Shown here in pieces: positions 34,389 through 43,324 of a DNA stretch of 64,000 bases. Each line of letters begins with the position of its first letter. Positions within the stretch are counted from its first letter, which is position 1. Where the stretch lies: positions 67,178 through 131,177 of the forward strand of contig CAYOQJ010000036.1 in NCBI GenBank assembly GCA_964406095.1. The letters are read 5' to 3'. The notes under the pieces are model-generated. The model had not been told where the DNA came from, ran no database searches, and saw only the letters and a program-made list of their open reading frames with translations. The stretch comes from M55B167 sp964406095. Lineage in GTDB: Bacteria; Verrucomicrobiota; Kiritimatiellia; RFP12; UBA1067. A program made the translations under genes and the position numbers.

Positions 34389-35618
34389 ATGACAGCCCAA
34401 TATAAACGTAAAAAAATACGCTCATCAAATGCGATGCTGGTTAAACGCCTTGCCCGATTCGCTCTGTTTGCTCTTTTAATTCTAATGATCCCGTTTTCTG
34501 CAATCTTTCTGATACGCAGCAATAACCCCAACCGATTTACCGGCATTGTGGAATCGGAAGGTGAAACAATCGGATCAGTCGAACCTTCCCGCATTGTGGC
34601 AATCACAGTATCAGCCGGTCAGAGTGTTGAATCGGGGGATGTGCTGGTACGGCTTGAACCTACAGAACGGACAATGGATATTGCAGTCAATGAAGCCAGA
34701 CTGCTTGATTATGAGCACACTCTTTTACGCTATCGGGAGAATCAGCTACAGTATCTTCAGGCAATTGAGGAAAACATCCGTAAATATTGTCAGTTAATCG
34801 CCGAAGCAGCAGTTGAACTGGAACAGGAGAAAATGAACAGGGTACGCGATCAAGCCGAACTTGCCGGTTTGCACAAGGAATTGACACATCTGCAGACACT
34901 GATTAAAAAAGGTGTTGTCAGTGAAATTGAACTCGCCGATATCAGACCGCGTATAACTACGCTGGAACTGACCATAAAACAATATAAACCGCTGATCGAA
35001 GCACTGCAACAACGCCTGGATAGTGCACAACAAGGCTACAATGAAGTCTCATCACAAAAACAAACCTTCCAACAGAATCAAACTTACGCTCACTACGAAG
35101 CATCCCTCAAAAAAGCCCGTGAGGCCTACGCGAAGATCACCGTCGGCGAACCGACAGTTTTGCGGGCATCCAGAGCCGGTGTGGTTTCACGCATCCAACA
35201 CCAAGCCGGTGATGTGGTCGCGGCTGGTGATCCTATTATCCGAATCGCCGCCAGATCGTCTATGTACATCATTGCCATGCTACCACAGGGCACCCATGAA
35301 TTGCTCAGTGCCGGCGATCTTCTGCAAGTCAATCGTATCACAACACAACCGTCAAATAACGCCCCGCTACTGGCAGAGGTCGAAAACCTGGACCCCGAAG
35401 TAATGGATTTGATTGACCCCTTCAATCCCACACCTCGCATGCCACTGCGTGGCAGACGTGTGCGCCTGCGCATCATGACACAGACACATAATCTCATGCC
35501 CGGTGAAACAGTTTATCTGCACTCCGCCGAAAACTTCACCCTTTTCGATGAATTAAAACGCTGTTTCATGCCGCGTTCCGGCATCAAACAGCAAATTCTC
35601 TTCACTCAAAGCCGTTAA
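34389..35618 (+). CDS. HlyD-like periplasmic adaptor (membrane fusion) protein
   Basis: 409 residues. An N-terminal transmembrane helix (about residues 18-38) is followed by a lipoyl-like half motif (GSVEPSRIVAITVSAGQSVE, SGDVLVRLEP), a long alpha-helical hairpin rich in E, Q and L, and the second lipoyl half (RASRAGVVSRIQHQAGDVVA, AGDPIIRI). This is the architecture of membrane fusion proteins that bridge an inner-membrane pump and a TolC channel. No ABC, RND or MFS pump gene lies beside it; the DUF4956 protein is the only inner-membrane partner in the cluster. The stop overlaps the start of the TolC-like gene (TAATG). Confidence 0.85.
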   Translation: MTAQYKRKKIRSSNAMLVKRLARFALFALLILMIPFSAIFLIRSNNPNRFTGIVESEGETIGSVEPSRIVAITVSAGQSVESGDVLVRLEPTERTMDIAVNEARLLDYEHTLLRYRENQLQYLQAIEENIRKYCQLIAEAAVELEQEKMNRVRDQAELAGLHKELTHLQTLIKKGVVSEIELADIRPRITTLELTIKQYKPLIEALQQRLDSAQQGYNEVSSQKQTFQQNQTYAHYEASLKKAREAYAKITVGEPTVLRASRAGVVSRIQHQAGDVVAAGDPIIRIAARSSMYIIAMLPQGTHELLSAGDLLQVNRITTQPSNNAPLLAEVENLDPEVMDLIDPFNPTPRMPLRGRRVRLRIMTQTHNLMPGETVYLHSAENFTLFDELKRCFMPRSGIKQQILFTQSR

Positions 35619-37096
35619 TGAATATGCTACCTGCAAACTGCCCTGTACCGAAAAAATCTTTCTTTGTAACGCCGCTTTCAATCTTTTCACTCTTGCTTTG
35701 CCTGACTTGCGGCTGCATCACAAAGAAGAGTATGTCTGCACCGCCCGCAAATTCCAAACACTACTCCATTGCTCGTGCACCGAACCGAAGTTCCTCCAAC
35801 ACAGCGGCTGAAGACGACTCCGTTCCACCGCCGGGAGGATTCTCCTGGCACGATCTCGCGCTACGCGCCAGTCGACGCAGCGAAACAGCACAACTTACCG
35901 CGCTGAAAATCGAATGCTCCGATCTGGAGAATCTAACGGAACGCTCCTGGCGCGATCCTCAACTCCGCCTAAATTCTGACATGGTTTCTTCAAAAGAGTA
36001 CGATCGCGGCGGAGCCAACTCACACGATGACAGCCATGAACACGGCGCATCTATACGTTTTTATATCAGCAACCCATTCGTTAACCGCTGGATAAAAAGT
36101 CTGAAACAACCTAATGCCCGCCTGATTCAAGCCAAAACACATGAACTGGCCTACGCCGTTTACTGCGAAACCAAAACTAAATGTATGGAAGCAACGGTTA
36201 TTAAGGATGAAATTGATAAGCTCCGTAAAATTTCCGACCATCGCAAAAAAATGCGGGATCGTTACACCGAATTGCGGCGCGATGGATACGCCGCACCGGT
36301 TAAAATGCTCCGCAATGCCATTCGTCTTGCAAAAACCAGCATTAAACTCGAATGTAAACAGCGTGAGTATCGCGACACCCTGCAAATGATCGCCCTGCTG
36401 AGCGGAGTTGCCGTCGACAAAATCAAGCTGCTGGATATCAACCGGCAACAGTTACCCGACCCGCAATCCTTTCAGTTGGCAATGCTGGTCAGCCGGGCAG
36501 TCAACCAAAGGGCCGATATCGAATTGGCCCGGGCATCCAGTGCCGTGGCTGAAAACGAATTGAAAGCCGCCCGGGCCGCACAAATCCCCTGGTTTGAATT
36601 CGCCGAAGCCGGCTACAGCAGAAGCACATCCGACACCAGTGAATATACCTCTCCACGCACAACCCGCTCCGATGAAAATAGTGATGAATGGATGATCCGG
36701 ACCGCCGTCACACTACCGCTTTTCAGTTGGCTGGGTAATGATGAAACTCAACTGCGGCGTGTGGCTCTGCGAGCGGCCAGAGCGCATGAAGCTGTAATCG
36801 TTGCCAGCCTCTACAATGAGATCAATTCCGCACTTCAAAACTATACCGATGCCTATCATACCCATATGAACGCCCAACAAAACGTCAGCAAACAAATTGA
36901 TAAACTTAATCAAAGCATACGTGAAGTTGGGAGCTCAAAGACTGTTGTCGATACCGAAATCATGGAGCTACAGGAGGAACTCTATGATCTTAAATCCGAA
37001 TTGCATACCCTGCTCTATGACTGCCTGGAGTCCCTGATTAATCTGGAGTCCATCACCGGCGGAACTTACTCCCATAAATTTACCGAAAGTGAGTAG
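35618..37096 (+). CDS. TolC/OprM-like outer-membrane efflux lipoprotein
   Basis: 492 residues. Signal peptide with a lipobox-like LLCLTCGC, so the mature protein is probably a lipoprotein, as in OprM. Long alpha-helical, coiled-coil-like repeats (SSAVAENELKAARAAQIPWF, then AVTLPLFSWLGNDETQLRR and QNVSKQIDKLNQSIREVG) match the TolC fold. Overlap with the HlyD-like gene shows they are translated together. It would provide the outer-membrane conduit of the cluster. Sequence similarity to TolC proteins is weak, so the identification rests on pattern and context. Confidence 0.78.
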   Translation: MNMLPANCPVPKKSFFVTPLSIFSLLLCLTCGCITKKSMSAPPANSKHYSIARAPNRSSSNTAAEDDSVPPPGGFSWHDLALRASRRSETAQLTALKIECSDLENLTERSWRDPQLRLNSDMVSSKEYDRGGANSHDDSHEHGASIRFYISNPFVNRWIKSLKQPNARLIQAKTHELAYAVYCETKTKCMEATVIKDEIDKLRKISDHRKKMRDRYTELRRDGYAAPVKMLRNAIRLAKTSIKLECKQREYRDTLQMIALLSGVAVDKIKLLDINRQQLPDPQSFQLAMLVSRAVNQRADIELARASSAVAENELKAARAAQIPWFEFAEAGYSRSTSDTSEYTSPRTTRSDENSDEWMIRTAVTLPLFSWLGNDETQLRRVALRAARAHEAVIVASLYNEINSALQNYTDAYHTHMNAQQNVSKQIDKLNQSIREVGSSKTVVDTEIMELQEELYDLKSELHTLLYDCLESLINLESITGGTYSHKFTESE

Positions 37097-37100
37097 CTCT

Positions 37101-40100
37101 ATGAACAAAATCGCATCCATGATCGCTTTGACCACCTTTTTCTCGTTGGGCTCTCTGCACGCAGGTCTGATTATCAACGAACTCTGCTATGCTAACTCAA
37201 CACTGGAAGATGAAACCGGCGACAGCTCTTCCGACTGGATTGAGCTCTATAATTCCGGTCCCGATGATCTTAATATTAATAATTACGGAGTTGCGGACCG
37301 CAACCCCTATGAAGAAGATAAAGGGGTCCGTTTACCGGATTACACCATTCCCGTTGGCGGCTATCTGCTGATATATGCCAACGGCGATCTGCCGGAGTAC
37401 ACACTCTGGACAAACGCGCCCGATGCGGCTCTCATCCCCGAAAACAGTTTCTGGCGCTACCGACACTCATTCGGCGCACCTGACACCAGCTGGAACAGCA
37501 CAGCATATCTCGACAACAACTGGAAAGAAGGCATCTCCCCTCTCGGCTATAACGCCCAGCTGGCCAACATGGATTGCGCCACACCTATCGGCGACACCTC
37601 CGACCCCTCGACCCTCCATACCACCGCCTACTTTCGCAAAAAGTTCACCGTCCTGCAACCGGCCCTCATCACTAATCTGATCATGCGTGCAAGATTGAAG
37701 GACGGTATGATTGTCTATCTCAACGGAGCTGAGGTCTGTCGGTCTAACATGCCGCAGACGGCTATCGACCATACCACACTCGCCAACGCGCCGATGCCCT
37801 CTTTTAACTGGAACACCCGCACCCTTGACCATACATTGCTGGTGCGAGGAATAAACACACTGGCAGTTGAAATCCATAAGTTTTCCGCCACCGGCACCGC
37901 CCTTCTGCTGGATCTTTCACTCACCGCTCTCGTGGATCAACAAATCCCGATTGTGCACGGCCAATTCGGCCTTAATAAAAAGGGCGAAAAAGCTCATCTC
38001 TTCAATGCCTCCCTCGTCCGAATAGACGAATGCGAGGATCCCGGCTATGAAATCGGCGAAAACAAATCCTGGGGCACCGTTACGGACGGATTCACAACCA
38101 CCTTCCAGATTTACAGCCAACCTACTCCGGGCTACGCAAATACAACCAGACAGAATCAATATCAGGAAATTTTAAGCTCGCAGATACCGACTTTCTCTCA
38201 CGAATCAGGCGCCTACAACAATGCCCTGAATGTAACCATTTCATCTCTGACTCTCGGCTACCGTATCTTTTATACCCTCGACGGCTCCAATCCGCGTGAT
38301 TCCGCAACTTTTGTTTACAGCGGCAGTACAATTGACATCGACGATCCTCCGGATGCAACCGGCGGTCCTGCCTGGCAACGAACCAATCCGATTGAAACCG
38401 AAATTAATGTAATCGGTACCGGATGGCTGCCGCCAATAGGAAACGTTGACCGTACGGTGGTACTCAGAGCTGTTACCGTTTCCCCGGACAACCGCTATTG
38501 CTCGCCCGAGAAACAGGCAACCTACTTCATCGGCCCTGAATATCAGAGTCGCTCGCTACCCGTTTTTTCACTGATTACAAACCCCGACAATCTTTTCGGA
38601 TTTACTTCGGGACTCTATCATCCCGGTAAATACTATGCCGACTCCCCCGAAGGATATGGCTCCAATAAATGGGGCAAACCTTACGCCAATTACCACCAGG
38701 AAAACGACGACGAGCAGTGGGAACACGCGATCCACTTTGAACTTTTTGAACCTCAGTTGAACACGGTTTCTTTGAGAGCTGATATGGGGTTTGCAATGCA
38801 CGGAGGAGGTTCTCGTTCTATCCCCCAAAAGTCACTCTACCTTATCGCCCGCAACTCAGTTTACGGTATGGATTACATCAATTATCCCCTATTCCCCGAA
38901 CTGCCCGCCATCCAATATAAACGCTTTCTCCTGCGCAACAGCGGAAACGACTGGTATGGTGCCACATCCGCAAATGTCGCAACAATGCTCAAAGACGCTT
39001 CATTTCATGCCATCATTTCAAAACTTAACATCCAGTCCATGGCATATCGCCCCGCTCTGGTCTATCTGAACGGAATCTACTGGGGCATTCATAATCAGCG
39101 GGAGAGCTTCGATAAACATTATCTCAATTCACGCTACAACCTTGATCCTGACAATATCGACATACTGATGCATGTCGAGGGGGATAACGACGATGTCAGC
39201 ATCAGTCGTATCGATGGTGATAAATCATCCGATGAAGAGTATGAAACTTTGCTCGCCTGGATTGACGCAAACCCCCTTTCTCTGCAAACCAATTTGCACC
39301 AGCTAACAAACCGAATCGACCTTAGTAATTACACCGACTACCTCATCGCTGAAACCTTTTTCGGCAATACCGACTGGCCCCAGAATAACTGCGACTTCTG
39401 GCGGGCTCACTCCAATCAGGTCGATGTGGCCGGCCAATACGGCGACCAACGCTGGCGCTGGATGTTATACGATCTCGACGTAGCCGGAGAAAACGGCGCC
39501 GATTACAACATGTTTAACTACCTTACTCAAAAAAGCATGCGTGATCTTGGTGAAGCAGCTTTTCTTATCAACGAACTCTGGTCGAACATGAGCTATCGCA
39601 ACGATTTTATCTACCGCTATACCGATCTGCTCAACTCAACCTTTAAACCATCACACACCACCAACGCCATCGTCAATGCCGCCGCTCAGATCGAAAATGA
39701 AATTGAAACTCACTTCCGACGCTGGGGCCGATCAACCACTCAGGCTCAATGGCAAAGTGCTGTCAACAACTCTCTATGCAACTACCTGCAAGCACGTTGC
39801 GTGAACCTCTGGGAACATCTTAACTCGCACTTCGCTTTGGGCGGCACCGGAGTGCTTATTCTTAAAAACAATGACCCGTCAGGTAACGGCGGACACCTGA
39901 TGGTTAATGGATTGGAGATCAAGAAGACCACCGAGGGTGTCGCAAACCCCGCTCAATGGGAAGGAACTTACTTTCGCAGTCTGCCCGTTACAGTGCGCGC
40001 CATCCCCTCCCCGGGTTACGAATTTGATGGATGGGTGGGAACATCTATCCTCAACACCGAACGTACACTTTTTGTGTCCGACTCTCCAACAACTCTGATC

Positions 40101-40583
40101 GCCCGCTTCCGCCTTGCCAACACACAACCCTACTCCGCTACAGGTTATCAGGCTTGGCTTCTAAAAAACTACTCCGAACAGCAGATCATCGAAGGCACTG
40201 CTACCACACCCGAAGCACCCTCAGGACAGGCCGGCATGAGTAATTTCACATTGTACGCCTTCGGCATGAATATCAATGACGGACTCAGCGATGCCCAACG
40301 TCTCGCGCGCGCATCACTTTCAATCAAATCACTGCCTGGCGACGGCCTTTATGTAGGATTCAACCAGCTCAATGATACATTCGATGATATCAATTACACC
40401 CTGAAAGCGACCGACACTCTAACTCCACCTGTTACCTGGCGTACCGCTGTGACCGAAGAGGACTATCTGTCTGTCTTTATCACAAATATCATCAACGATT
40501 CAACCTGGTTCCTGCAGAAAAAACTCAATCCACAGAATAAAACAGAACTTTTTCTTAAACTTGAAGTTACACCACTGAACTAA
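37101..40583 (+). CDS. Secreted CotH-kinase protein with lamin-tail and repeat domains
   Basis: About 1,160 residues with signal peptide KIASMIALTTFFSLGSLHAG. Domains: lamin-tail domain (LIINELCYANS, DWIELYNSGPDDLNINNYG), a beta-sandwich region, a chitobiase-C-like repeat (GYRIFYTLDGSNPRDSATF), then a CotH kinase core with MHGGGSRSIPQKSLYLIARN, KRFLLRNSGNDW, YLNGIYWGIHNQRESFDKHY and RWMLYDLDVAGE. A later AIPSPGYEFDGWVGTS repeat is of the kind found in surface proteins. CotH of Bacillus phosphorylates spore-coat proteins; here the protein is extracellular or periplasmic. ATG 37101 is chosen over an in-frame GTG at 37089 because it starts the signal peptide. It closes the five-gene cluster. Confidence 0.88.
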   Translation: MNKIASMIALTTFFSLGSLHAGLIINELCYANSTLEDETGDSSSDWIELYNSGPDDLNINNYGVADRNPYEEDKGVRLPDYTIPVGGYLLIYANGDLPEYTLWTNAPDAALIPENSFWRYRHSFGAPDTSWNSTAYLDNNWKEGISPLGYNAQLANMDCATPIGDTSDPSTLHTTAYFRKKFTVLQPALITNLIMRARLKDGMIVYLNGAEVCRSNMPQTAIDHTTLANAPMPSFNWNTRTLDHTLLVRGINTLAVEIHKFSATGTALLLDLSLTALVDQQIPIVHGQFGLNKKGEKAHLFNASLVRIDECEDPGYEIGENKSWGTVTDGFTTTFQIYSQPTPGYANTTRQNQYQEILSSQIPTFSHESGAYNNALNVTISSLTLGYRIFYTLDGSNPRDSATFVYSGSTIDIDDPPDATGGPAWQRTNPIETEINVIGTGWLPPIGNVDRTVVLRAVTVSPDNRYCSPEKQATYFIGPEYQSRSLPVFSLITNPDNLFGFTSGLYHPGKYYADSPEGYGSNKWGKPYANYHQENDDEQWEHAIHFELFEPQLNTVSLRADMGFAMHGGGSRSIPQKSLYLIARNSVYGMDYINYPLFPELPAIQYKRFLLRNSGNDWYGATSANVATMLKDASFHAIISKLNIQSMAYRPALVYLNGIYWGIHNQRESFDKHYLNSRYNLDPDNIDILMHVEGDNDDVSISRIDGDKSSDEEYETLLAWIDANPLSLQTNLHQLTNRIDLSNYTDYLIAETFFGNTDWPQNNCDFWRAHSNQVDVAGQYGDQRWRWMLYDLDVAGENGADYNMFNYLTQKSMRDLGEAAFLINELWSNMSYRNDFIYRYTDLLNSTFKPSHTTNAIVNAAAQIENEIETHFRRWGRSTTQAQWQSAVNNSLCNYLQARCVNLWEHLNSHFALGGTGVLILKNNDPSGNGGHLMVNGLEIKKTTEGVANPAQWEGTYFRSLPVTVRAIPSPGYEFDGWVGTSILNTERTLFVSDSPTTLIARFRLANTQPYSATGYQAWLLKNYSEQQIIEGTATTPEAPSGQAGMSNFTLYAFGMNINDGLSDAQRLARASLSIKSLPGDGLYVGFNQLNDTFDDINYTLKATDTLTPPVTWRTAVTEEDYLSVFITNIINDSTWFLQKKLNPQNKTELFLKLEVTPLN

Positions 40584-40642
40584 ACTTTCATCCGAATTTC
40601 CACCTGCTTTCAATGCAATTTCTTAAAAAATTTCACAAAAAA

Positions 40643-40666
40643 GCACCGGAACTTAAGTTCCGGTGC
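40643..40666 (-). terminator. Rho-independent terminator of the Fur-family gene
   Basis: Perfect palindrome GCACCGGAACTT / AAGTTCCGGTGC. On the minus strand it is followed by six T residues, as expected for a terminator of the gene ending at 40713. It may also stop plus-strand transcripts from the CotH gene. Confidence 0.85.
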
Positions 40667-40712
40667 ATAATATCTTAATTAATTGAGATGGCAATTAAAC
40701 ATCTCTAATATA

Positions 40713-41099
40713 TTAAGTTAAATTCAACTTTTCAAGGCACTGAGGACAAGTATGTTCAAACTCCACCTTAACCCCCAATCCAAGTGCCGCCGCCTTGTCA
40801 CATAAATCACCATAACAACCTGCCAAATCACTGACTTCCAGATCAAAAACCCTTCCACACCGTACGCACCTCACATGTAGATGATCATCAACATTACCAT
40901 CAAATCTCTTCACTTCCCCTTCCAACATCAATATCTGTCCCGCCGCACACAGCTGATCAAGATTACGGTAAACCGTTGCAATCCCAATAGTAGGCATCTC
41001 CTCTTTAACTATTAAATATAACTCTTCCGCTGTGGGATGTGTCGTTACACACCTCAGCTTTCTCAAAATAATATCCCTGTTTTTACTTCTGTATTTCAT
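40713..41099 (-). CDS. Fur/PerR-family metalloregulator
   Basis: 128 residues. The helix-turn-helix region reads HPTAEELYLIVKEEM and GIATVYRNLDQLCAAGQI; then DDHLHVRCVRCGRVFDLE and HTCPQCLEKL supply two CxxC zinc sites and metal-binding histidines. It represses iron- or peroxide-response genes in other bacteria; which metal is sensed here cannot be decided. The start is set at ATG 41099 to match family length; a longer GTG start at 41141 has a closer purine-rich site but adds 14 residues unlike the family. It is divergent from the caspase-like gene, with Fur-box-like sequences between. Confidence 0.9.
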   Translation of the reverse strand: MKYRSKNRDIILRKLRCVTTHPTAEELYLIVKEEMPTIGIATVYRNLDQLCAAGQILMLEGEVKRFDGNVDDHLHVRCVRCGRVFDLEVSDLAGCYGDLCDKAAALGLGVKVEFEHTCPQCLEKLNLT

Positions 41100-41107
41100 A
41101 TTAAAAA

Positions 41108-41195
41108 TGATAATTGCTTTCAATTGCTGTGAGGGTATCACTTCTCTCTCTCAAATACAACCCAATATTTTCAAATAAAAAATGATTCTAATCGT
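41108..41195. promoter_or_regulatory. Candidate Fur/PerR operator region
   Basis: TGATAAT, a half-site of the Fur/PerR box, lies at 41108-41114, and an imperfect inverted repeat ATGATT-CT-AATCGT at 41182-41195. Both sit between the divergent Fur-family and caspase-like genes, so they may be autoregulatory and target operator sites. Confidence 0.35.
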
Positions 41196-41240
41196 TTATT
41201 TAAAAACAACCTGTCAATTAAAACTGTAACGAGCTTAAAT

Positions 41241-42191
41241 ATGACACGAGAATTTCTTACCTCATTTACTGCCATGATCATGATCTGCCTGACTGTTCCG
41301 ACATTGGCAGAAAATCTGCGTTTAAAAACCGCACAGTCCGAAGGATGCTCTTCAAAAATCCACCTGATCGCTATCGGTAAATCCAGAATTTATGACCCTC
41401 CAGCACAACAGCAGCGGGCCCTTGCTGCCGTAAGACTGGTAACCCAGTCAGCAATGAATTTTAACAACAAAATTAAAGTCGAAACCCTGACTGAAAAAAT
41501 CACGCATCCTGATTCAAATGCACTTGGCAAACATAATCGACAAGTAAATACTGAATTGTTTAAAAGTAAATTAATTGATTTGCATTCAACCGTTGGTTCC
41601 AATGATACAGTGATAATCTATACCCATACCCATGGTATCAAAACCATTAAAAACAGAGCTGTTCAAAGAGCTGGAGGTATGATTTTGAATCCCGGCAAGA
41701 ATAAATCTGAACGTGGAACGGTTTTCAGTTGGACTGAATTCGCTGACTTGGTTTTGAAAATACCGGCAAAAAAAGTTATTGTGCTGACAATGGCTTGTTA
41801 TTCAGGTGGACTGGTCAAGTACTTTGATACACCCGAAGTCAAAAAACTCTGGCAGAACCGACTGACAAAGGAACATCGTGAATTCATCGCCATCTCATCC
41901 CAAAACAGTGAACTTATGTCCATGCCCATTGTCAAAAACGGAAGATTGATAAATCCCTTCACTCTGGCACTCTCCGATGCACTTTCCGGTAAAGCTGACG
42001 GATTCAAGATTGTTAACAAAACACCCATAACCGACAAATCAACGAAAGACTCAAAAATATCCGCAGGTGAATTGATTGATTTCATTCTTTATTTCACTGA
42101 AAACACCGCTAGCGAAGCTGCGGGACGAAGAAAAAACAATGCCGATCCCAAAATCACCGGTTGCTATGACCGCTCATCTATAATTCTCTAG
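41241..42191 (+). CDS. Secreted caspase-like (clan CD) cysteine peptidase
   Basis: 316 residues with signal peptide FLTSFTAMIMICLTVPTLA. The catalytic dyad of clan CD is visible: His131 in YTHTHGIK and Cys186 in VLTMACYSGGLVK, matching the His-Gly and Cys-Ser-Gly blocks of caspases, metacaspases and legumain-like C13 peptidases. It is therefore exported, unlike most bacterial metacaspases. The substrate is unknown. It is divergent from the Fur-family regulator, with Fur-box-like sites between. No extra domains are seen, and the C-terminal 60 residues are polar and of no known family. Confidence 0.7.
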   Translation: MTREFLTSFTAMIMICLTVPTLAENLRLKTAQSEGCSSKIHLIAIGKSRIYDPPAQQQRALAAVRLVTQSAMNFNNKIKVETLTEKITHPDSNALGKHNRQVNTELFKSKLIDLHSTVGSNDTVIIYTHTHGIKTIKNRAVQRAGGMILNPGKNKSERGTVFSWTEFADLVLKIPAKKVIVLTMACYSGGLVKYFDTPEVKKLWQNRLTKEHREFIAISSQNSELMSMPIVKNGRLINPFTLALSDALSGKADGFKIVNKTPITDKSTKDSKISAGELIDFILYFTENTASEAAGRRKNNADPKITGCYDRSSIIL

Positions 42192-42271
42192 TTTTAATCG
42201 TACATTACAGAAATTAATGACTGTCACCATTTAATCGTAACACCTGTAAAAATATATAAGAATTGTTAGTA

Positions 42272-43264
42272 TTAATTAATTAATGCGCCTTTCCCAGCGA
42301 AGATATTGTCAAGGATGTGGCTATGTTGCGCATCGCTCCAACCTGTGCTTTCGATGCTGACCCAGCCGTTGTAGCCTGCTTTATCGATAGCCTGGCGCAC
42401 ACTTTTCCAGTTCACACTGCCCTTGCCAATCGGCACGAACTTACCGTCATTTTTAGCACCTCGTTCGATCAAAAAATCTTTGATATGGAGTTTTGCGATA
42501 TTTTTACCGAATAAATCCAGCCATTTTTCAGCTCTGTCATAACGGGTATGGTTACCCAGGTCAAAATACTGCTTAACCCAGAAACTGTCGAAGGTGTTAA
42601 GAAAGGCCAAGGCCAATTCTGGTTTGACCCACATATTATTCCAGACATTTTCAATAGCAATCACAACACCTTCACGCGCTGCAATTGGGATCAACTCATT
42701 GATCGATCTGATGCAGTTAACGGTAGCATCGTTATGATCTTTGATATATTGGGCGAAGAGAGTGTTATCTCCTTTCACAACACTTTTGATCAAAAGTGTT
42801 TTATGATCGAAGTCAATATCAAACTCGGATGGTTTGGGCACTTGCCCGCCGAGACGATGAGGTACCAGAAGCATTGTCGAAGCACCATAGGCGGCACTCA
42901 AACGAATAAGCTTTTTGACCTCTTCGACCGCTACGGCGCGTTTGGTCGGATTTGTTTCTCCAAGTGAGCTCCATCCCGCCATAAAGGAGTGGATTTTCAC
43001 GCCATGCTTTTCCGCAATCAAGCGCCCCTGCCGTGCTTCCGAAAGGGTGACGGTTTTGTCATTCAGCTCAACGCCAGGCAAATCGGCAGTTAAAAGCTGT
43101 TCGCAGAGTTCATCACTTATTCTAGGTTTGATATGCGCTTTGTAGAGCGTGGTTGCAAACTTAGTCGGGGAAGCTGTATCCGCCTCAAGAAGCACTGGGC
43201 TAACAATTGCTGTACCGGCCGTTATCGCAACATTTTTCATAAAATTTCGTCGATTTATCTTCAT
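42272..43264 (-). CDS. Secreted TIM-barrel sugar isomerase/epimerase-like protein
   Basis: 330 residues with a twin-arginine-like signal (NRRNFMKNVAITAGTAIVSP). The AP endonuclease-2/xylose isomerase-like TIM barrel is recognised by GVELNDKTVTLSEARQG, VIAIENVWNNMW, YFDLGNHTRY, KLHIKDF and WVSIESTGW, which supply the usual metal ligands (Glu, Asp, His, Glu). The substrate is unknown. It lies 60 bp downstream of a Gfo/Idh/MocA oxidoreductase gene on the same strand, a frequent pairing in PVC bacteria. Confidence 0.85.
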   Translation of the reverse strand: MKINRRNFMKNVAITAGTAIVSPVLLEADTASPTKFATTLYKAHIKPRISDELCEQLLTADLPGVELNDKTVTLSEARQGRLIAEKHGVKIHSFMAGWSSLGETNPTKRAVAVEEVKKLIRLSAAYGASTMLLVPHRLGGQVPKPSEFDIDFDHKTLLIKSVVKGDNTLFAQYIKDHNDATVNCIRSINELIPIAAREGVVIAIENVWNNMWVKPELALAFLNTFDSFWVKQYFDLGNHTRYDRAEKWLDLFGKNIAKLHIKDFLIERGAKNDGKFVPIGKGSVNWKSVRQAIDKAGYNGWVSIESTGWSDAQHSHILDNIFAGKGALIN

Positions 43265-43324
43265 GTTTATCTTCCTGCTTTTTTTTTGCGGTTGATTTGT
43301 TTCTGATAAGCAGCACCACAGTTA

